Counted from the first letter of the stretch, positions 13,808 to 23,489 are shown. The stretch: 34,507 nt of DNA from Mucilaginibacter sp. (GCA_028288305.1 JAQBOA010000013.1:1-34507); one strand, 5' to 3'. Program-made: numbers and translations. Notes: generated by a model not told the origin, from the sequence alone.

Positions 13808-14850
13808 ATGATCTCTGTTTGAAATTGTCTCAAAAAACGAACATCGTTCTCAGAGAATAAACGCAGATCACGTATAACATATTTTAAGTTAGCAATTCTT
13901 TCTATACCCATACCGAAAGCAAAACCTGTAAATTTCTTGCTGTCGATGCCGCAGTTTTCCAAAACGTTAGGGTCAACCATGCCGCAGCCTAAAATTTCTA
14001 CCCAGCCGGTGTATTTACACATATTGCAGCCTGTGCCTTTACAGATGGTGCAGGATATATCCATCTCGGCAGAAGGCTCAGTAAATGGGAAATATGACGG
14101 CCTGAAACGTACTTTAGTATCGTCACCATAAAGTTCCTGTACAAAATGATAGAGGGTTTGTTTCAGATCGGAAAAAGATACATTTTCATCGATGTATAAA
14201 CCTTCAACCTGGTGAAAAAAGCAATGTGCCCGTGCCGATATAGCTTCGTTACGGTAAACCCTGCCGGGCATAATAGCCCTGAACGGTGGTTTGCCGTTTT
14301 CCATCATCCGCACCTGTACAGATGAAGTATGTGTACGGAGGGCAATATCATCTTTTCCATGACCTTTTTTGATAAAGAAGGTATCCTGCATATCCCTTGC
14401 TGGGTGTTCTTCAGGAAAGTTCAATGCCGAAAAGTTATGCCAGTCGTCTTCAATCTCCGGCCCTTCAGCAACAACGAAACCTAATCTTTTAAAAATATCA
14501 ATAATTTCTATCCTCACCAAAGAAAGCGGATGGCGCGAACCAATTTCAAATCCATCTCCAGGTAAAGTGAGGTCGATTTCGTCCGCCATCCGGCGGATCG
14601 GATTTTCGATTTCGGAATTAAGATTTTCTTTTAGCTCATTGTATTTTGTTTCGGCCAATTGCTTAAACTGGTTAAGCACTTTGCCGAATGTGCGTTTTTC
14701 TTCCGGGCCTACAGTTTTAAACTGTTCAAACAGGTCTTTTATAATTCCTTTCGTACCTAAAAATTTTATCCGGAATGCTTCCAGTTCATCAGCATTTGCA
14801 GGTGAAAAAGCGTTGATCTCGGTTGTATATTGGTCTATTTGAGCTTGCAT
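13804..14850 (-). CDS. pheS: Phenylalanyl-tRNA synthetase alpha subunit
   Basis: 348 residues, normal length. Catalytic subunit of the (alpha-beta)2 class II synthetase. An N-terminal coiled-coil (about 1-85) is followed by motif 2 GRVYRNEAISARAHCFFHQV, the Phe-site segment FRPSYFPFTEPSAEMD, a CxxC-rich insertion (CTICKGTGCNMC), and motif 3 GFAFGMGIERIANLKY near the C-terminus. pheT is not in the window. Upstream, a toxin gene ends only 3 bp before the pheS ATG; downstream, the lipoprotein overlaps it by 4 bp. Transcription may therefore depend in part on the TA promoter at 15560-15591, unless a promoter lies inside the TA genes. Confidence 0.97.
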   Translation of the reverse strand: MQAQIDQYTTEINAFSPANADELEAFRIKFLGTKGIIKDLFEQFKTVGPEEKRTFGKVLNQFKQLAETKYNELKENLNSEIENPIRRMADEIDLTLPGDGFEIGSRHPLSLVRIEIIDIFKRLGFVVAEGPEIEDDWHNFSALNFPEEHPARDMQDTFFIKKGHGKDDIALRTHTSSVQVRMMENGKPPFRAIMPGRVYRNEAISARAHCFFHQVEGLYIDENVSFSDLKQTLYHFVQELYGDDTKVRFRPSYFPFTEPSAEMDISCTICKGTGCNMCKYTGWVEILGCGMVDPNVLENCGIDSKKFTGFAFGMGIERIANLKYVIRDLRLFSENDVRFLRQFQTEII

Positions 14851-14854
14851 TATA

Positions 14855-15271
14855 TTATAAGATTTCTAAAAATTGTTCTGCTGTTAAAACAGGCAAACTG
14901 AATTTTTTATAGTGTTTAATATTTCGACTGATAATAAGATCGCATGAATGTTTGTTAGCAATGAAAAACTGTATAGTATCTTCAAAATCTACGTGTTCAC
15001 TATTTAAGGCCATTTCTACGTCGTCAGGCTCGAAAGGTAACATTCGAATTATGCCTGTTAATACTTTTAATTCTTTTTTTGCAATCTGTTTGTTAAAATT
15101 CTTTGCTATTAAGTAATAAATGTTTGCCAGTATTAAGGTAGACGTACATAGTTTAAACTGACCAGTTTTGCCTTGTTGTAGTAAAAGTTCACTAAATCTA
15201 TCAAATGGTCTTCTGGTTAATAATAGGTCAAGGAAAATATCACTATCAATAAATATGTTTTTATAAATCAT
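14855..15271 (-). CDS. PIN-domain toxin (putative ribonuclease)
   Basis: 138 residues, a single PIN domain. The acidic metal site is visible: D9/D11 in IDSDIFLDLL, D95 and D98 in VDFEDTIQ, and D111 followed by LIISRN. 'LLTRRPF' after the first strand is also typical. PIN toxins of VapC-like type cleave RNA when freed from the antitoxin. It overlaps the antitoxin gene by 11 bp and stops 3 bp before pheS. All catalytic residues are present, so it is probably active. Confidence 0.88.
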   Translation of the reverse strand: MIYKNIFIDSDIFLDLLLTRRPFDRFSELLLQQGKTGQFKLCTSTLILANIYYLIAKNFNKQIAKKELKVLTGIIRMLPFEPDDVEMALNSEHVDFEDTIQFFIANKHSCDLIISRNIKHYKKFSLPVLTAEQFLEIL

Positions 15272-15548
15272 ATTTTTCTTTCAGATAGTCGTATTTGGCA
15301 TCCCATAAATTAATATCATCAGGAAATTTTCCTTTTAAAATACCGGTCAAAGCTTTTATATCATCAGAAATAACAAGGTCCTTATATTTTTCTAACACAG
15401 GATTTTTCTCATCCTTTTCTTTTTCCACTATACTATCAAAAAACTGTTGAACCAACTTTGATACACTTGTATGCTGGCGTTTGGCGTATTTTTTTACTAA
15501 TGGCAATGAGTCGGATTTAACACTGAGGGTTAATTTGGTACTTTCCAT
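15261..15548 (-). CDS. DUF6364 family antitoxin
   Basis: 95 residues. The opening KLTLSVKSDSLPLVKKYAK and 'TSVSKLVQQFFDSI' form a ribbon-helix-helix-like DNA-binding part. The C-terminal portion (about 55-95, ending KYDYLKEKYDL) likely wraps the PIN toxin. The gene precedes and overlaps the toxin gene by 11 bp, the usual type II order. Upstream are a -7 box and two TATACGTAC copies, fitting autorepression by the antitoxin or complex. Confidence 0.85.
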   Translation of the reverse strand: MESTKLTLSVKSDSLPLVKKYAKRQHTSVSKLVQQFFDSIVEKEKDEKNPVLEKYKDLVISDDIKALTGILKGKFPDDINLWDAKYDYLKEKYDL

Positions 15549-15559
15549 AACAATACGAT

Positions 15560-15591
15560 TATACGTACAAATATAATAAATCTATACGTAC
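15560..15591 (-). promoter_or_regulatory. TA-pheS promoter with two TATACGTAC sites
   Basis: An exact -7 box TATATTTG (minus strand, 15575-15568) lies 19 bp before the antitoxin start. TATACGTAC occurs at 15560-15568 and again at 15583-15591, 23 bp apart and flanking the box; each contains the palindrome TACGTA. The second copy touches the kbl stop codon. No -33 TTTG was found. Confidence 0.55.
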
Positions 15592-16781
15592 TATTTAATC
15601 ACTTTCAACTCTTTTCCCACCTTGGCAAACGCTGCAATGGCCTTATCCAAATGCTCCATGTTATGTGCAGCCGATATCTGTACCCGGATACGCGCTTTAC
15701 CTTGTGGAACTACCGGGTAATAAAAACCGATCACATAAATGCCTTCATCAAGCATTTTGGCAGCAAATTCCTGTGCCAATTTTGCATCGTACAACATAAC
15801 TGGTACTATAGGGTGTATACCAGGCTTAATGTCAAAACCGGCTTCGGTCATTTTTTTGCGGAAATATTGAGTATTGGTTTCCAACTTGTCGCGAAGACCG
15901 GTAGTTTGGCTCAGCATATTTAATACTGCTATGGAAGCACCGGTAATTGATGGTGCAAGCGTATTTGAAAACAAATAAGGCCTTGAACGCTGGCGCAGCA
16001 TGTCAATAATCTCTTTACGCCCCGAAGTAAATCCACCCGAAGCGCCGCCTAACGCTTTACCAAGGGTGCCTGTAATAATGTCTATCTTGCCCATTACCCC
16101 ATGATGTTCATGTGTGCCACGCCCGGTTTTACCCATAAAGCCTGAGCAATGACTGTCGTCGACCATTACTAAAGCATTATATTGTTCGGCTAAAGCGCAA
16201 ATTTTATCTAGTTGGGCTATGGTGCCATCCATGCTGAATGCGCCATCGGTAACAATAATCCGGTGACGGCAACCGGTTGTAGCTTTTAGCTTTTCTTCCA
16301 GGTCGGCGATATCATCATGTTTATAGCGTTGACGTTGGGCCTTACACAAACGTACCCCGTCAATAATAGAAGCATGGTTAAGTTCATCCGAAATAATTGC
16401 ATCCTGCTCATTAAACAGGGGTTCAAAAACACCGCCATTGGCATCAAAAGCGGCGGCATAAAGAATAGTATCCTCAGTGCCTAAAAATTCAGTAATCTTC
16501 TTTTCCAGTTCTTTATGTATATCCTGGGTTCCGCAAATAAAACGGACTGATGATAATCCGTAACCGTGTGTATCCATCGCTTCTTTTGCAGCAGCGATCA
16601 CTTTTGGATGAGCAGAAAGCCCCAGGTAATTGTTGGCGCAAAAGTTAATTACATGTTTACCACCCCGAACTTCAATATCGGCACCCTGCGGAGAGGTTAT
16701 AATTCTCTCTTTCTTATATAAACCGGCATTTTCTATTTCGGAAAGTTCCTGCTGTAAAACAGGCTTTAGTGTATTATACAT
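15591..16781 (-). CDS. kbl: Glycine C-acetyltransferase (2-amino-3-ketobutyrate CoA ligase)
   Basis: 396 residues. PLP enzyme of the alpha-oxoamine synthase family, interconverting 2-amino-3-oxobutyrate plus CoA with glycine plus acetyl-CoA in threonine breakdown. Visible: [15 protein letters not shown], the cofactor-stacking His in [10 protein letters not shown] (H136), [10 protein letters not shown] (D208), and the Schiff-base lysine in GTLGKALGG (K242). Length matches the family (about 395-400). The partner threonine dehydrogenase is not in the window. The sequence fits Kbl better than BioF or serine palmitoyltransferase, but family members are close. Confidence 0.93.
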   Translation of the reverse strand: MYNTLKPVLQQELSEIENAGLYKKERIITSPQGADIEVRGGKHVINFCANNYLGLSAHPKVIAAAKEAMDTHGYGLSSVRFICGTQDIHKELEKKITEFLGTEDTILYAAAFDANGGVFEPLFNEQDAIISDELNHASIIDGVRLCKAQRQRYKHDDIADLEEKLKATTGCRHRIIVTDGAFSMDGTIAQLDKICALAEQYNALVMVDDSHCSGFMGKTGRGTHEHHGVMGKIDIITGTLGKALGGASGGFTSGRKEIIDMLRQRSRPYLFSNTLAPSITGASIAVLNMLSQTTGLRDKLETNTQYFRKKMTEAGFDIKPGIHPIVPVMLYDAKLAQEFAAKMLDEGIYVIGFYYPVVPQGKARIRVQISAAHNMEHLDKAIAAFAKVGKELKVIK

Positions 16782-16872
16782 AATGTAGAATTTTTAAAGC
16801 GGTAAAATTAAACATTAACAACTATCTGAACAGTTAAATGGGTTTAAAATATTTATATGTAAAACAAATTAC

Positions 16873-19380
16873 ATGAAAAGGTTATTAGATAAGAATATTT
16901 TTATGATGAAACTTTTACTGATCCTTTTTTTTACTTTAACTGTTTTTAAAGTATCTGCCCAACAATATACTTTGTCAGGCCAAATAACCAACAAGAAAAA
17001 CATACCTGTTTCTTTTGCTTCGGTTTATATTAAAAACTCAACGTACGGAACCACCGCTAATGAAAATGGCGACTATGTGTTTAAATTAGCCCCTGGTATT
17101 TATGATGTTATTTACCGTTTTCCGGGATATAAAGAAAAAGCGGAGAGAATTTCTATCAATCAGGATGTGCAGCATAATGTGCAGCTGGATACTGATTTAT
17201 TCCAATTACAGAAAATAACAAAAAAAGAAAATGATGCAAATGACCCGGCAATGGATATTATGCATCAGGTTATAAACAAACGTGAATTTTATTTAAATGA
17301 AGTAAAATCTTACTCCTGTACGGTTTACATCAAGGGCGTAAAAAAAATAATAAACACTCCAAAAACCTTGCTCGACAAGGGAATGAATAAAATACTTAAT
17401 CTGGACACTAGCGGAAAGGGCATCTCATACCAATCCGAATCACTATCTGCTTTTAATTATGAACAACCTAATAAAATAAAGGAAGAATTCATCGCATCAA
17501 GGGTAGCTGGAGTAAATCCTCCCTTTGGTTACAACAAGGCTTCGGATCTGCAGGTGAATTTTTATAAAAATATGTTTTTTGTTAACGAACTTAACAATCA
17601 TGGTTTTGTTTCGCCGGCAGGTGCTTATGCTTTTAAGTATTATAAATTTCAATTACTGGGAACCATCGTGCAGGATGGAAAAAGAATTGATAAGATACAG
17701 GTAATATCAAAGATTGGCAAAGCCTTATCATTTAGCGGGTTTATATATATACTGGAAGGCGATTGGCGAATTTATAGCGTAGATTTGACCTTAACAAATT
17801 CATCCAATAACTTAAATTTTGTTGATACGCTAAGAGTAAGTCAGCAATATATTCCCGTAAAAGATAATACCTGGATGCCGTTGTCTTTTCAATACAGTTA
17901 CAAGGGGAACGTACATGGCCTTAAGTTCAGCGGATATTATTTGGGGATATATAACAATTATAAAATTGACACTGTTTTTAAACCAGGTTATTTTACCGGT
18001 GAAATTTTACGTACAGATACTGCAGCGAACAAAAGAACGCCATTGTATTGGGCTAACATCCGGCCTGTTCCCTTAACATTTCAAGAGGCAGCGAATTATC
18101 ATAAAAATGACAGTCTTGTTGTTTTGCAAGAATCAAAAGCATACATGGATTCTGTTCAGCATGCTCAAAATAAAATAAAAATATTCCCTGTATTGGTACA
18201 TGGTTATTTAGCAACTTATAAAGCAAATAAAGATTCCCTGTTTATATACCCCGTATTGCAAACCGTTTATTATAACACTGTTGAAGGTTATGGAATATAT
18301 TTAAGAGGCAGGTATTCAAAAAATTATGACGATAACAGGTCTTTCAGCATATCGCCGGGGGTACGATATGGTTTTGCGAATAAATTGTTCAGTGCTAACA
18401 TGCATTCAGAATATACTTACGACCAGGCGCATGCCGGAAAGTTTTTTCTTGACTTTGGCAGTGATGTGCTTGATTTGAACAACCTCGGTACCCGCTCACT
18501 TTATTTTAATACATTAAGTACTTTACTAAGCGAACAAAATTTTGTTAAGTACTATCGTTCAGTATTTGGCGATTTTGGATACCAGCGGGAAATTGCCAAT
18601 GGTATCTTATGGATGGCGAATTTGTCATATGCTGACCGCACTCAATTGTATAATACATCCTATAATCATATTTTTACCTATCCTCATCTGCGATACACAT
18701 CTAACAATCCGCTGGCGGCTCCCAATGCACCGGCTAACGATCAATCGGAATTGTTCCCGCAAAACCAGGCACTCATTTTTAATACTTCGTTCAGGTTTAC
18801 TTTTGATCAGCAGTACATGACACGCCCAACCGGTAAAGTCTATTTACCATCCCTTTATCCGGTTGTTACGGTTAATTACAAGAAAGGGATAAATGGAGTA
18901 CTCGGTTCAGATGTAGATTATGATTTTATATCCCTCGATATTACTCAGGATCGCATACCGATGGGTTTATTTGGCCATTCAGCATTTAAGATTAAAGCAG
19001 GTGGGTTTTTAAACCGGAAAACTGTGTACTATATGGATTATAATCATTTTTTGGGTAATGAGGGTACAACATCCGACCCTACCTATGTAGGCAGTTTTCA
19101 CTTTGTGCCTTTTTACACTTTCAGCACCGAAGATCCGTTCGTCGAGGTGCATTACCAGCATAATTTTTCGGGGGCCATACTTGATAATATTCCATACTTA
19201 AGACGGCTGAAACTGGAAGAAATAATTGGCGCCAATTATCTTACTGAAAAAACCCATCAAAACTATACAGAAATTTATGTAGGCCTTAAACGTTTAATTT
19301 ATGGTGCTGATTATGGAGTATCATATCTTGGCGGCAAAAAATACCTGCAGGGTTTCAGAATATTTATAGGATTGAAGTAA
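16873..19380 (+). CDS. DUF5686 outer-membrane protein with carboxypeptidase-like domain
   Basis: 835 residues. The signal peptide ends KVSAQQ. A better signal start may be the Met at residue 11 or 12 (16903/16906), giving MKLLLILFF. A carboxypeptidase-regulatory-like beta-sandwich (about 30-110: 'SGQITNKKNIPVSFASVYIK') is followed by a long beta-strand-rich region typical of DUF5686 proteins, predicted outer-membrane barrels of unknown function common in Bacteroidota. The last residues (RIFIGLK) fit a barrel C-terminal strand. It is divergent from kbl across a 91-bp gap, with no clear operon partner. Confidence 0.85.
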   Translation: MKRLLDKNIFMMKLLLILFFTLTVFKVSAQQYTLSGQITNKKNIPVSFASVYIKNSTYGTTANENGDYVFKLAPGIYDVIYRFPGYKEKAERISINQDVQHNVQLDTDLFQLQKITKKENDANDPAMDIMHQVINKREFYLNEVKSYSCTVYIKGVKKIINTPKTLLDKGMNKILNLDTSGKGISYQSESLSAFNYEQPNKIKEEFIASRVAGVNPPFGYNKASDLQVNFYKNMFFVNELNNHGFVSPAGAYAFKYYKFQLLGTIVQDGKRIDKIQVISKIGKALSFSGFIYILEGDWRIYSVDLTLTNSSNNLNFVDTLRVSQQYIPVKDNTWMPLSFQYSYKGNVHGLKFSGYYLGIYNNYKIDTVFKPGYFTGEILRTDTAANKRTPLYWANIRPVPLTFQEAANYHKNDSLVVLQESKAYMDSVQHAQNKIKIFPVLVHGYLATYKANKDSLFIYPVLQTVYYNTVEGYGIYLRGRYSKNYDDNRSFSISPGVRYGFANKLFSANMHSEYTYDQAHAGKFFLDFGSDVLDLNNLGTRSLYFNTLSTLLSEQNFVKYYRSVFGDFGYQREIANGILWMANLSYADRTQLYNTSYNHIFTYPHLRYTSNNPLAAPNAPANDQSELFPQNQALIFNTSFRFTFDQQYMTRPTGKVYLPSLYPVVTVNYKKGINGVLGSDVDYDFISLDITQDRIPMGLFGHSAFKIKAGGFLNRKTVYYMDYNHFLGNEGTTSDPTYVGSFHFVPFYTFSTEDPFVEVHYQHNFSGAILDNIPYLRRLKLEEIIGANYLTEKTHQNYTEIYVGLKRLIYGADYGVSYLGGKKYLQGFRIFIGLK

Positions 19381-19452
19381 TTGAATAGTTTTAGATATCA
19401 CTTCATTATTCTACATTCAAAATTCATTATTCGATATTCAAAACCTTTATCC

Positions 19453-19483
19453 TTTTACCTTTCGCCTCAAACTCTTACCTTTG
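19453..19483 (+). promoter_or_regulatory. Promoter of trhO
   Basis: TTTT (19453-19456), a 19-bp spacer, then TACCTTTG (19476-19483) followed by CA: an exact -7 element and a one-mismatch -33 element of the Bacteroidota type. The ATG is 40 bp downstream of the -7 box. Confidence 0.55.
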
Positions 19484-19523
19484 CACTTCATTTAACACCG
19501 TTTGCAGCGGTATCAATGATTTT

Positions 19524-20486
19524 ATGACGAAATATAATACACTACTATACTATTGTTATTCAACAATAGCAGATGGGGAGCAATTTGCTGCTGATCACTT
19601 AAATTTTTGTAAAAGTCTGGGTTTAGCGGGCCGCATTATTGTAGCTACGGAAGGCTTAAACGGCACTGTTTCAGGAACTGCAGAAGCGTGCAAAACCTAT
19701 ATGGCTACCCTTCATGCCGATCCGCGTTTTGCAACTATCGACTTTAAAGTTGACGAAGTTGATACTCCTTCGTTTGTTAAAATGCATGTACGTTACAAAT
19801 CTGAAATTGTACATTCTGGCTTACGCAATCCCAACATTATTAATCCTCAAAAACAAACCGGCAAACACCTGGAGCCCAAAGAGTTTTTGGCAATGAAGGA
19901 TGCTGAAGATGTTATTATACTTGATGTACGGTCAAACTACGAGCATAATTTAGGTAAGTTTAAAAATGCAATAACGCTCGATATAGAAAATTTCAGGGAC
20001 TTCCCCGAAAAGATAAATGAACTGGCTAAATACAAAGACAAAAAAATAGTTACCTATTGTACAGGAGGAATAAAGTGCGAAAAAGCATCCGCTTTATTAT
20101 TGCACGAAGGCTTTAGCGATGTTTATCAATTACATGGAGGCATCATAAAATATGGCAAAGAAGCCGGCGGACAAGACTTTGAAGGCAAATGTTATGTTTT
20201 CGATAACAGGCTTTCGGTTGATGTGAACAGTGTAAACCCAGTGGTTATTTCAACTTGTTATACCTGTGGTAAAACAACGCATAAAATGATCAATTGTGCT
20301 AACCCAGAGTGTAATGAACATTTTACCCAATGCGATGAATGCGGCGAAAAAATGGACGGTTGCTGCAGCGAAGCCTGTAAAGCACATCCGCGCAAAAGGG
20401 TATATGATGGCACAGGTTATTATGTTAAAGTTCCACAGCCGGTAAATGTTACTAAGAAGTATAAAGCACAAATTGACGCGAATTAA
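19524..20486 (+). CDS. trhO: tRNA uridine-34 hydroxylase, rhodanese family
   Basis: 320 residues. Homologue of E. coli TrhO (YceA), which makes 5-hydroxyuridine at tRNA position 34 with oxygen. The N-terminal acylphosphatase-like domain (about 1-95, with ATEGLNGTVSG) is followed by a rhodanese domain with VIILDVRSNYEHNLGKF and active-site Cys179 in VTYCTGGIKCEKA. A C-terminal Cys-rich tail (CYTCGKTTHKM, CANPECNEHF, CDECGEKMDGCC) probably binds metal. The last codons and the TAA stop lie inside an 18-bp inverted repeat arm (20477-20494), so the C-terminus has been set by the repeat. Confidence 0.93.
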   Translation: MTKYNTLLYYCYSTIADGEQFAADHLNFCKSLGLAGRIIVATEGLNGTVSGTAEACKTYMATLHADPRFATIDFKVDEVDTPSFVKMHVRYKSEIVHSGLRNPNIINPQKQTGKHLEPKEFLAMKDAEDVIILDVRSNYEHNLGKFKNAITLDIENFRDFPEKINELAKYKDKKIVTYCTGGIKCEKASALLLHEGFSDVYQLHGGIIKYGKEAGGQDFEGKCYVFDNRLSVDVNSVNPVVISTCYTCGKTTHKMINCANPECNEHFTQCDECGEKMDGCCSEACKAHPRKRVYDGTGYYVKVPQPVNVTKKYKAQIDAN

Positions 20487-20574
20487 ATCGAATTACACTA
20501 ATCCAATTCGCGAAATTCGATCAAATTCGTTGTGGTTAATCCAATCAAATTCGTGAAATTCGATTTAATTCGCG
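20477..20574. repeat. Inverted repeat spanning the trhO stop codon
   Basis: CGCGAATTAAATCGAATT (20477-20494) and AATTCGATTTAATTCGCG (20557-20574) are exact reverse complements. Between and beside them are further AATTCG and CGAAATTCGAT words, plus an ACACTAAT/ATTAGTGT pair. It fills the 111-bp gap before the regulator gene and could act as a terminator for trhO. Confidence 0.8.
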
Positions 20575-20597
20575 ATAATTAGTGTTATTATAAACCT

Positions 20598-23489
20598 ATG
20601 CGTAAAGCAATTCTATTTCTTACATTTTTTCTAATTCTAAATATTTGGAACTCCACTGGTGCCGATATAAAAAACATTGGTGTTCCTTACGTGCAAAATT
20701 ATACCAAAGCACAATACCAATCAGGTAATCAGAATTGGTCGGTAACAAGGGATGAGCATGGTATTATGTATTTCGGAAATGCAGAAGGTTTGCTGGCTTT
20801 TGATGGCAAATATTGGCAGCTTTACCGTATGCCAAACGGGTTAATAGTCCGGTCAGTAGCGGCGGATGGAAAAGGCAAAATTTATGCAGGGGGATTTGGT
20901 GAATTTGGCTATTGGGAAAATAATAAACAAGGGTTTTTAAAATACAACTCGCTCATCCACCTGGTACCTAAAGCTTATATTCCGAATGAAGAAATATGGA
21001 AAATTTATGTTGAGAACGACCGTGTAATATTTCAGTCCTTTGGATCAATATATATTTATTCAAAAGGCCGGATCAGCATTATAAAAGCACATAACCCCTT
21101 TCTGTTTTTATTTAAAACCGGTAATCGTTACTTTGTTGAACAGGTATCGGCAGGTTTATTTGAACTTAAAAACAATCACCTTGATTACATTACCGGAAGC
21201 AATATATTAGGTAACAGCGGTGTATTATCCATATTGCCTTTCCATAATAACAAATACCTTATAGGTACCGCTAAAAACGGATTATTTATATATGATGGCA
21301 AACAAATAAGTCCATGGCGTAACCAGGCCAATGATTTTTTAAAAACCTATCAGCTTAATAACGGAGCCATAATTCCCAATAAGTACTTCGTTTACGGTAC
21401 TATTCTTAATGGAATAGTGATCATTGATACCGGCGGGAATGTAGTACAGCATATCAATAAATCGAGCGGCTTACAAAATAATACGGTTTTAAGTTTATAT
21501 ACTGATACGGAGCAAAATCTTTGGGCGGGTTTAGATAATGGAATTGACCGGATAGAAGTAAACTCTCCGCTTTATTTTTATTTTGATAAAACCGGTAGGT
21601 TCGGTACCGTTTACTCAAGTATTATATTTAATAAAAAAATATACCTGGGCACCAACCAGGGGCTTTTTTATAGTGAATGGATACCGGGCGGCAATAACCA
21701 GCTATTGCAATCATTTGATTTTAAATTGATACCACGTTCACAGGGCCAGGTATGGGACCTTTCCTTATGGGATGGCCGGCTGCTTTGCGGGCATAATGAT
21801 GGAACTTACCAGGTGAATGGCGGTGACATAACCAAAATATCGTCTGTAAACGGCGGATGGACCATAAAAAAATTAAACCGGGATATGCTGATACAAGGAA
21901 CTTACACCGGTTTAGTGATTTACAGGAAAGATAATAGTGGCAACTGGGTGTTTGATCATAAAATTGAGGGCTTTGGCGAACCTTCGAGATATGTTGAACA
22001 AGATAGTAAAGGACAGATTTGGGTAAGCCATGCTTATAAGGGCATTTATAAAATTACACTTAGCAGCGATTTGAAAAAAGTAACGTCTTATAAATATTAT
22101 GATAAACGTTCAGGTTTACCGGATAGTTATAACATTAATGTATTTAGTCTTGACAATCGCATTGTTTTTTCATCTGATTCCGGCTTTTGCGTTTATGATG
22201 ATATTTCTGATCATTTTTATAAATATCAGCAATTAAATAAAATGCTTGGCACATTTGCCTCATCAAATAAAATAATTGCGGCCATAGGTAAAAAATATTG
22301 GTTTATAAACCATGGCAGGGTTGCGCTTGCTGATTTATCCATACCCGGTAAATTAACTATCGATTCAAACAGGTTCAATACGCTGAACGGCCAGATGGTG
22401 CAGCATTATGAAAATATTAACCTCATTAACAATTCTATTTATTTGATTAGTGTAGATGATGGTTTTGTAATACTTAATGATGACGATGCAATGCTGCCTA
22501 ATAGGATTAAGTTACCTGAAGTACTGATCAGAAAAGTTGAAAATATTACCGACAAGGTTGCTGTAATTAGCGAAAGCAGTAATAGCCTTAATAATATCGA
22601 GATTCCGTTTACGCAAAATAATATACGCATCGCCTATTCATTGCCGTATTACAGGCAATCAAAAATTAAATTTCAATACTACCTTGAAGGTTATTCAAGA
22701 CAATGGTCTGATTGGACAGCACAAAGTCAAAAAGAGTTTACTAATCTTAGCCAGGGCGCCTATAGTTTTAAAGTAAGGGCCAAAATAAATGACGAAAATG
22801 TATCTTCTGTAACCACCTTTACTTTTACCATACTTCCGCCTTGGTACGCTAGCAATATTGCCATGTTTTTTTATTTGTTGTTGATAATTTTAGTTTTTTA
22901 TGTGATAAGAAACTATTATCATTTAAAATTAAAGCGGCACCAGCATTTTATACAAGAAAAACTGCATAATGAAAAAGAAGAATTTTTGAAGCAGGAAGCG
23001 ATAACCAATGAGCAGCATATTGTTAAGATTAAAAATGAACAATTACAGGCTGACCTGGCAAGTAAGAGCAGGGAACTGGCTAACTCAGCCATGAACATTG
23101 TGTATAAAAATGAGCTTTTACAAAAAATAAGTGAAGAGATTGCGCATCTTAAAGACAGTTCGGGAAAACAGTTATCGGAGGAGCAGCTGCGCCGGATCCA
23201 AAAAGTAATTGATGAGGGAATGAATGATGAGCGGGACTGGAATATTTTTGAAAGCAGCTTTAATGAAGCACATGAAAACTTCTTTAAGAAATTAAAATCC
23301 GGTCACCCCGATCTTGTACCTAATGATTTAAAACTCTGTGCCTACTTGCGCATGAACATGAGCAGTAAAGAAATGGCTTCCCTTTTAAATATTTCATTAC
23401 GAGGTGTGGAGATACGCCGCTACAGGTTGCGAAAAAAGCTAAATCTGGAGCATGATAAAAACCTTGTTGAGTTTCTCATCGAGTTATAA
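20598..23489 (+). CDS. Membrane-anchored sensor/LuxR-type HTH regulator of the sugar locus
   Basis: 963 residues. After a signal peptide (about 1-22) comes a periplasmic beta-propeller of repeated 'Reg_prop' units (about 40-660; for example 'DSKGQIWVSHAYKGIYKI'), then a Y_Y_Y domain (about 670-745, 'YYLEGYSRQWSDW'). One membrane helix follows (about 750-772), a cytoplasmic coiled-coil, and a C-terminal HTH ('SSKEMASLLNISLRGVEIRR') ending LVEFLIEL. There is no histidine kinase or receiver, so it is a one-polypeptide relative of hybrid two-component regulators, with DNA binding coupled directly to periplasmic sensing. It precedes susCD on the same strand. Its last 86 bp are duplicated at 24057-24142. 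Confidence 0.9.
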   Translation: MRKAILFLTFFLILNIWNSTGADIKNIGVPYVQNYTKAQYQSGNQNWSVTRDEHGIMYFGNAEGLLAFDGKYWQLYRMPNGLIVRSVAADGKGKIYAGGFGEFGYWENNKQGFLKYNSLIHLVPKAYIPNEEIWKIYVENDRVIFQSFGSIYIYSKGRISIIKAHNPFLFLFKTGNRYFVEQVSAGLFELKNNHLDYITGSNILGNSGVLSILPFHNNKYLIGTAKNGLFIYDGKQISPWRNQANDFLKTYQLNNGAIIPNKYFVYGTILNGIVIIDTGGNVVQHINKSSGLQNNTVLSLYTDTEQNLWAGLDNGIDRIEVNSPLYFYFDKTGRFGTVYSSIIFNKKIYLGTNQGLFYSEWIPGGNNQLLQSFDFKLIPRSQGQVWDLSLWDGRLLCGHNDGTYQVNGGDITKISSVNGGWTIKKLNRDMLIQGTYTGLVIYRKDNSGNWVFDHKIEGFGEPSRYVEQDSKGQIWVSHAYKGIYKITLSSDLKKVTSYKYYDKRSGLPDSYNINVFSLDNRIVFSSDSGFCVYDDISDHFYKYQQLNKMLGTFASSNKIIAAIGKKYWFINHGRVALADLSIPGKLTIDSNRFNTLNGQMVQHYENINLINNSIYLISVDDGFVILNDDDAMLPNRIKLPEVLIRKVENITDKVAVISESSNSLNNIEIPFTQNNIRIAYSLPYYRQSKIKFQYYLEGYSRQWSDWTAQSQKEFTNLSQGAYSFKVRAKINDENVSSVTTFTFTILPPWYASNIAMFFYLLLIILVFYVIRNYYHLKLKRHQHFIQEKLHNEKEEFLKQEAITNEQHIVKIKNEQLQADLASKSRELANSAMNIVYKNELLQKISEEIAHLKDSSGKQLSEEQLRRIQKVIDEGMNDERDWNIFESSFNEAHENFFKKLKSGHPDLVPNDLKLCAYLRMNMSSKEMASLLNISLRGVEIRRYRLRKKLNLEHDKNLVEFLIEL

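Noticed and set aside
14369..14842. 157-codon plus-strand frame opposite pheS
   Set aside because: Antisense to the conserved PheS coding sequence; Ser/Ile-rich composition is typical of a shadow frame.
18542..18820. 92-codon frame inside the DUF5686 gene
   Set aside because: Same-strand out-of-frame shadow of a clear 835-residue gene.
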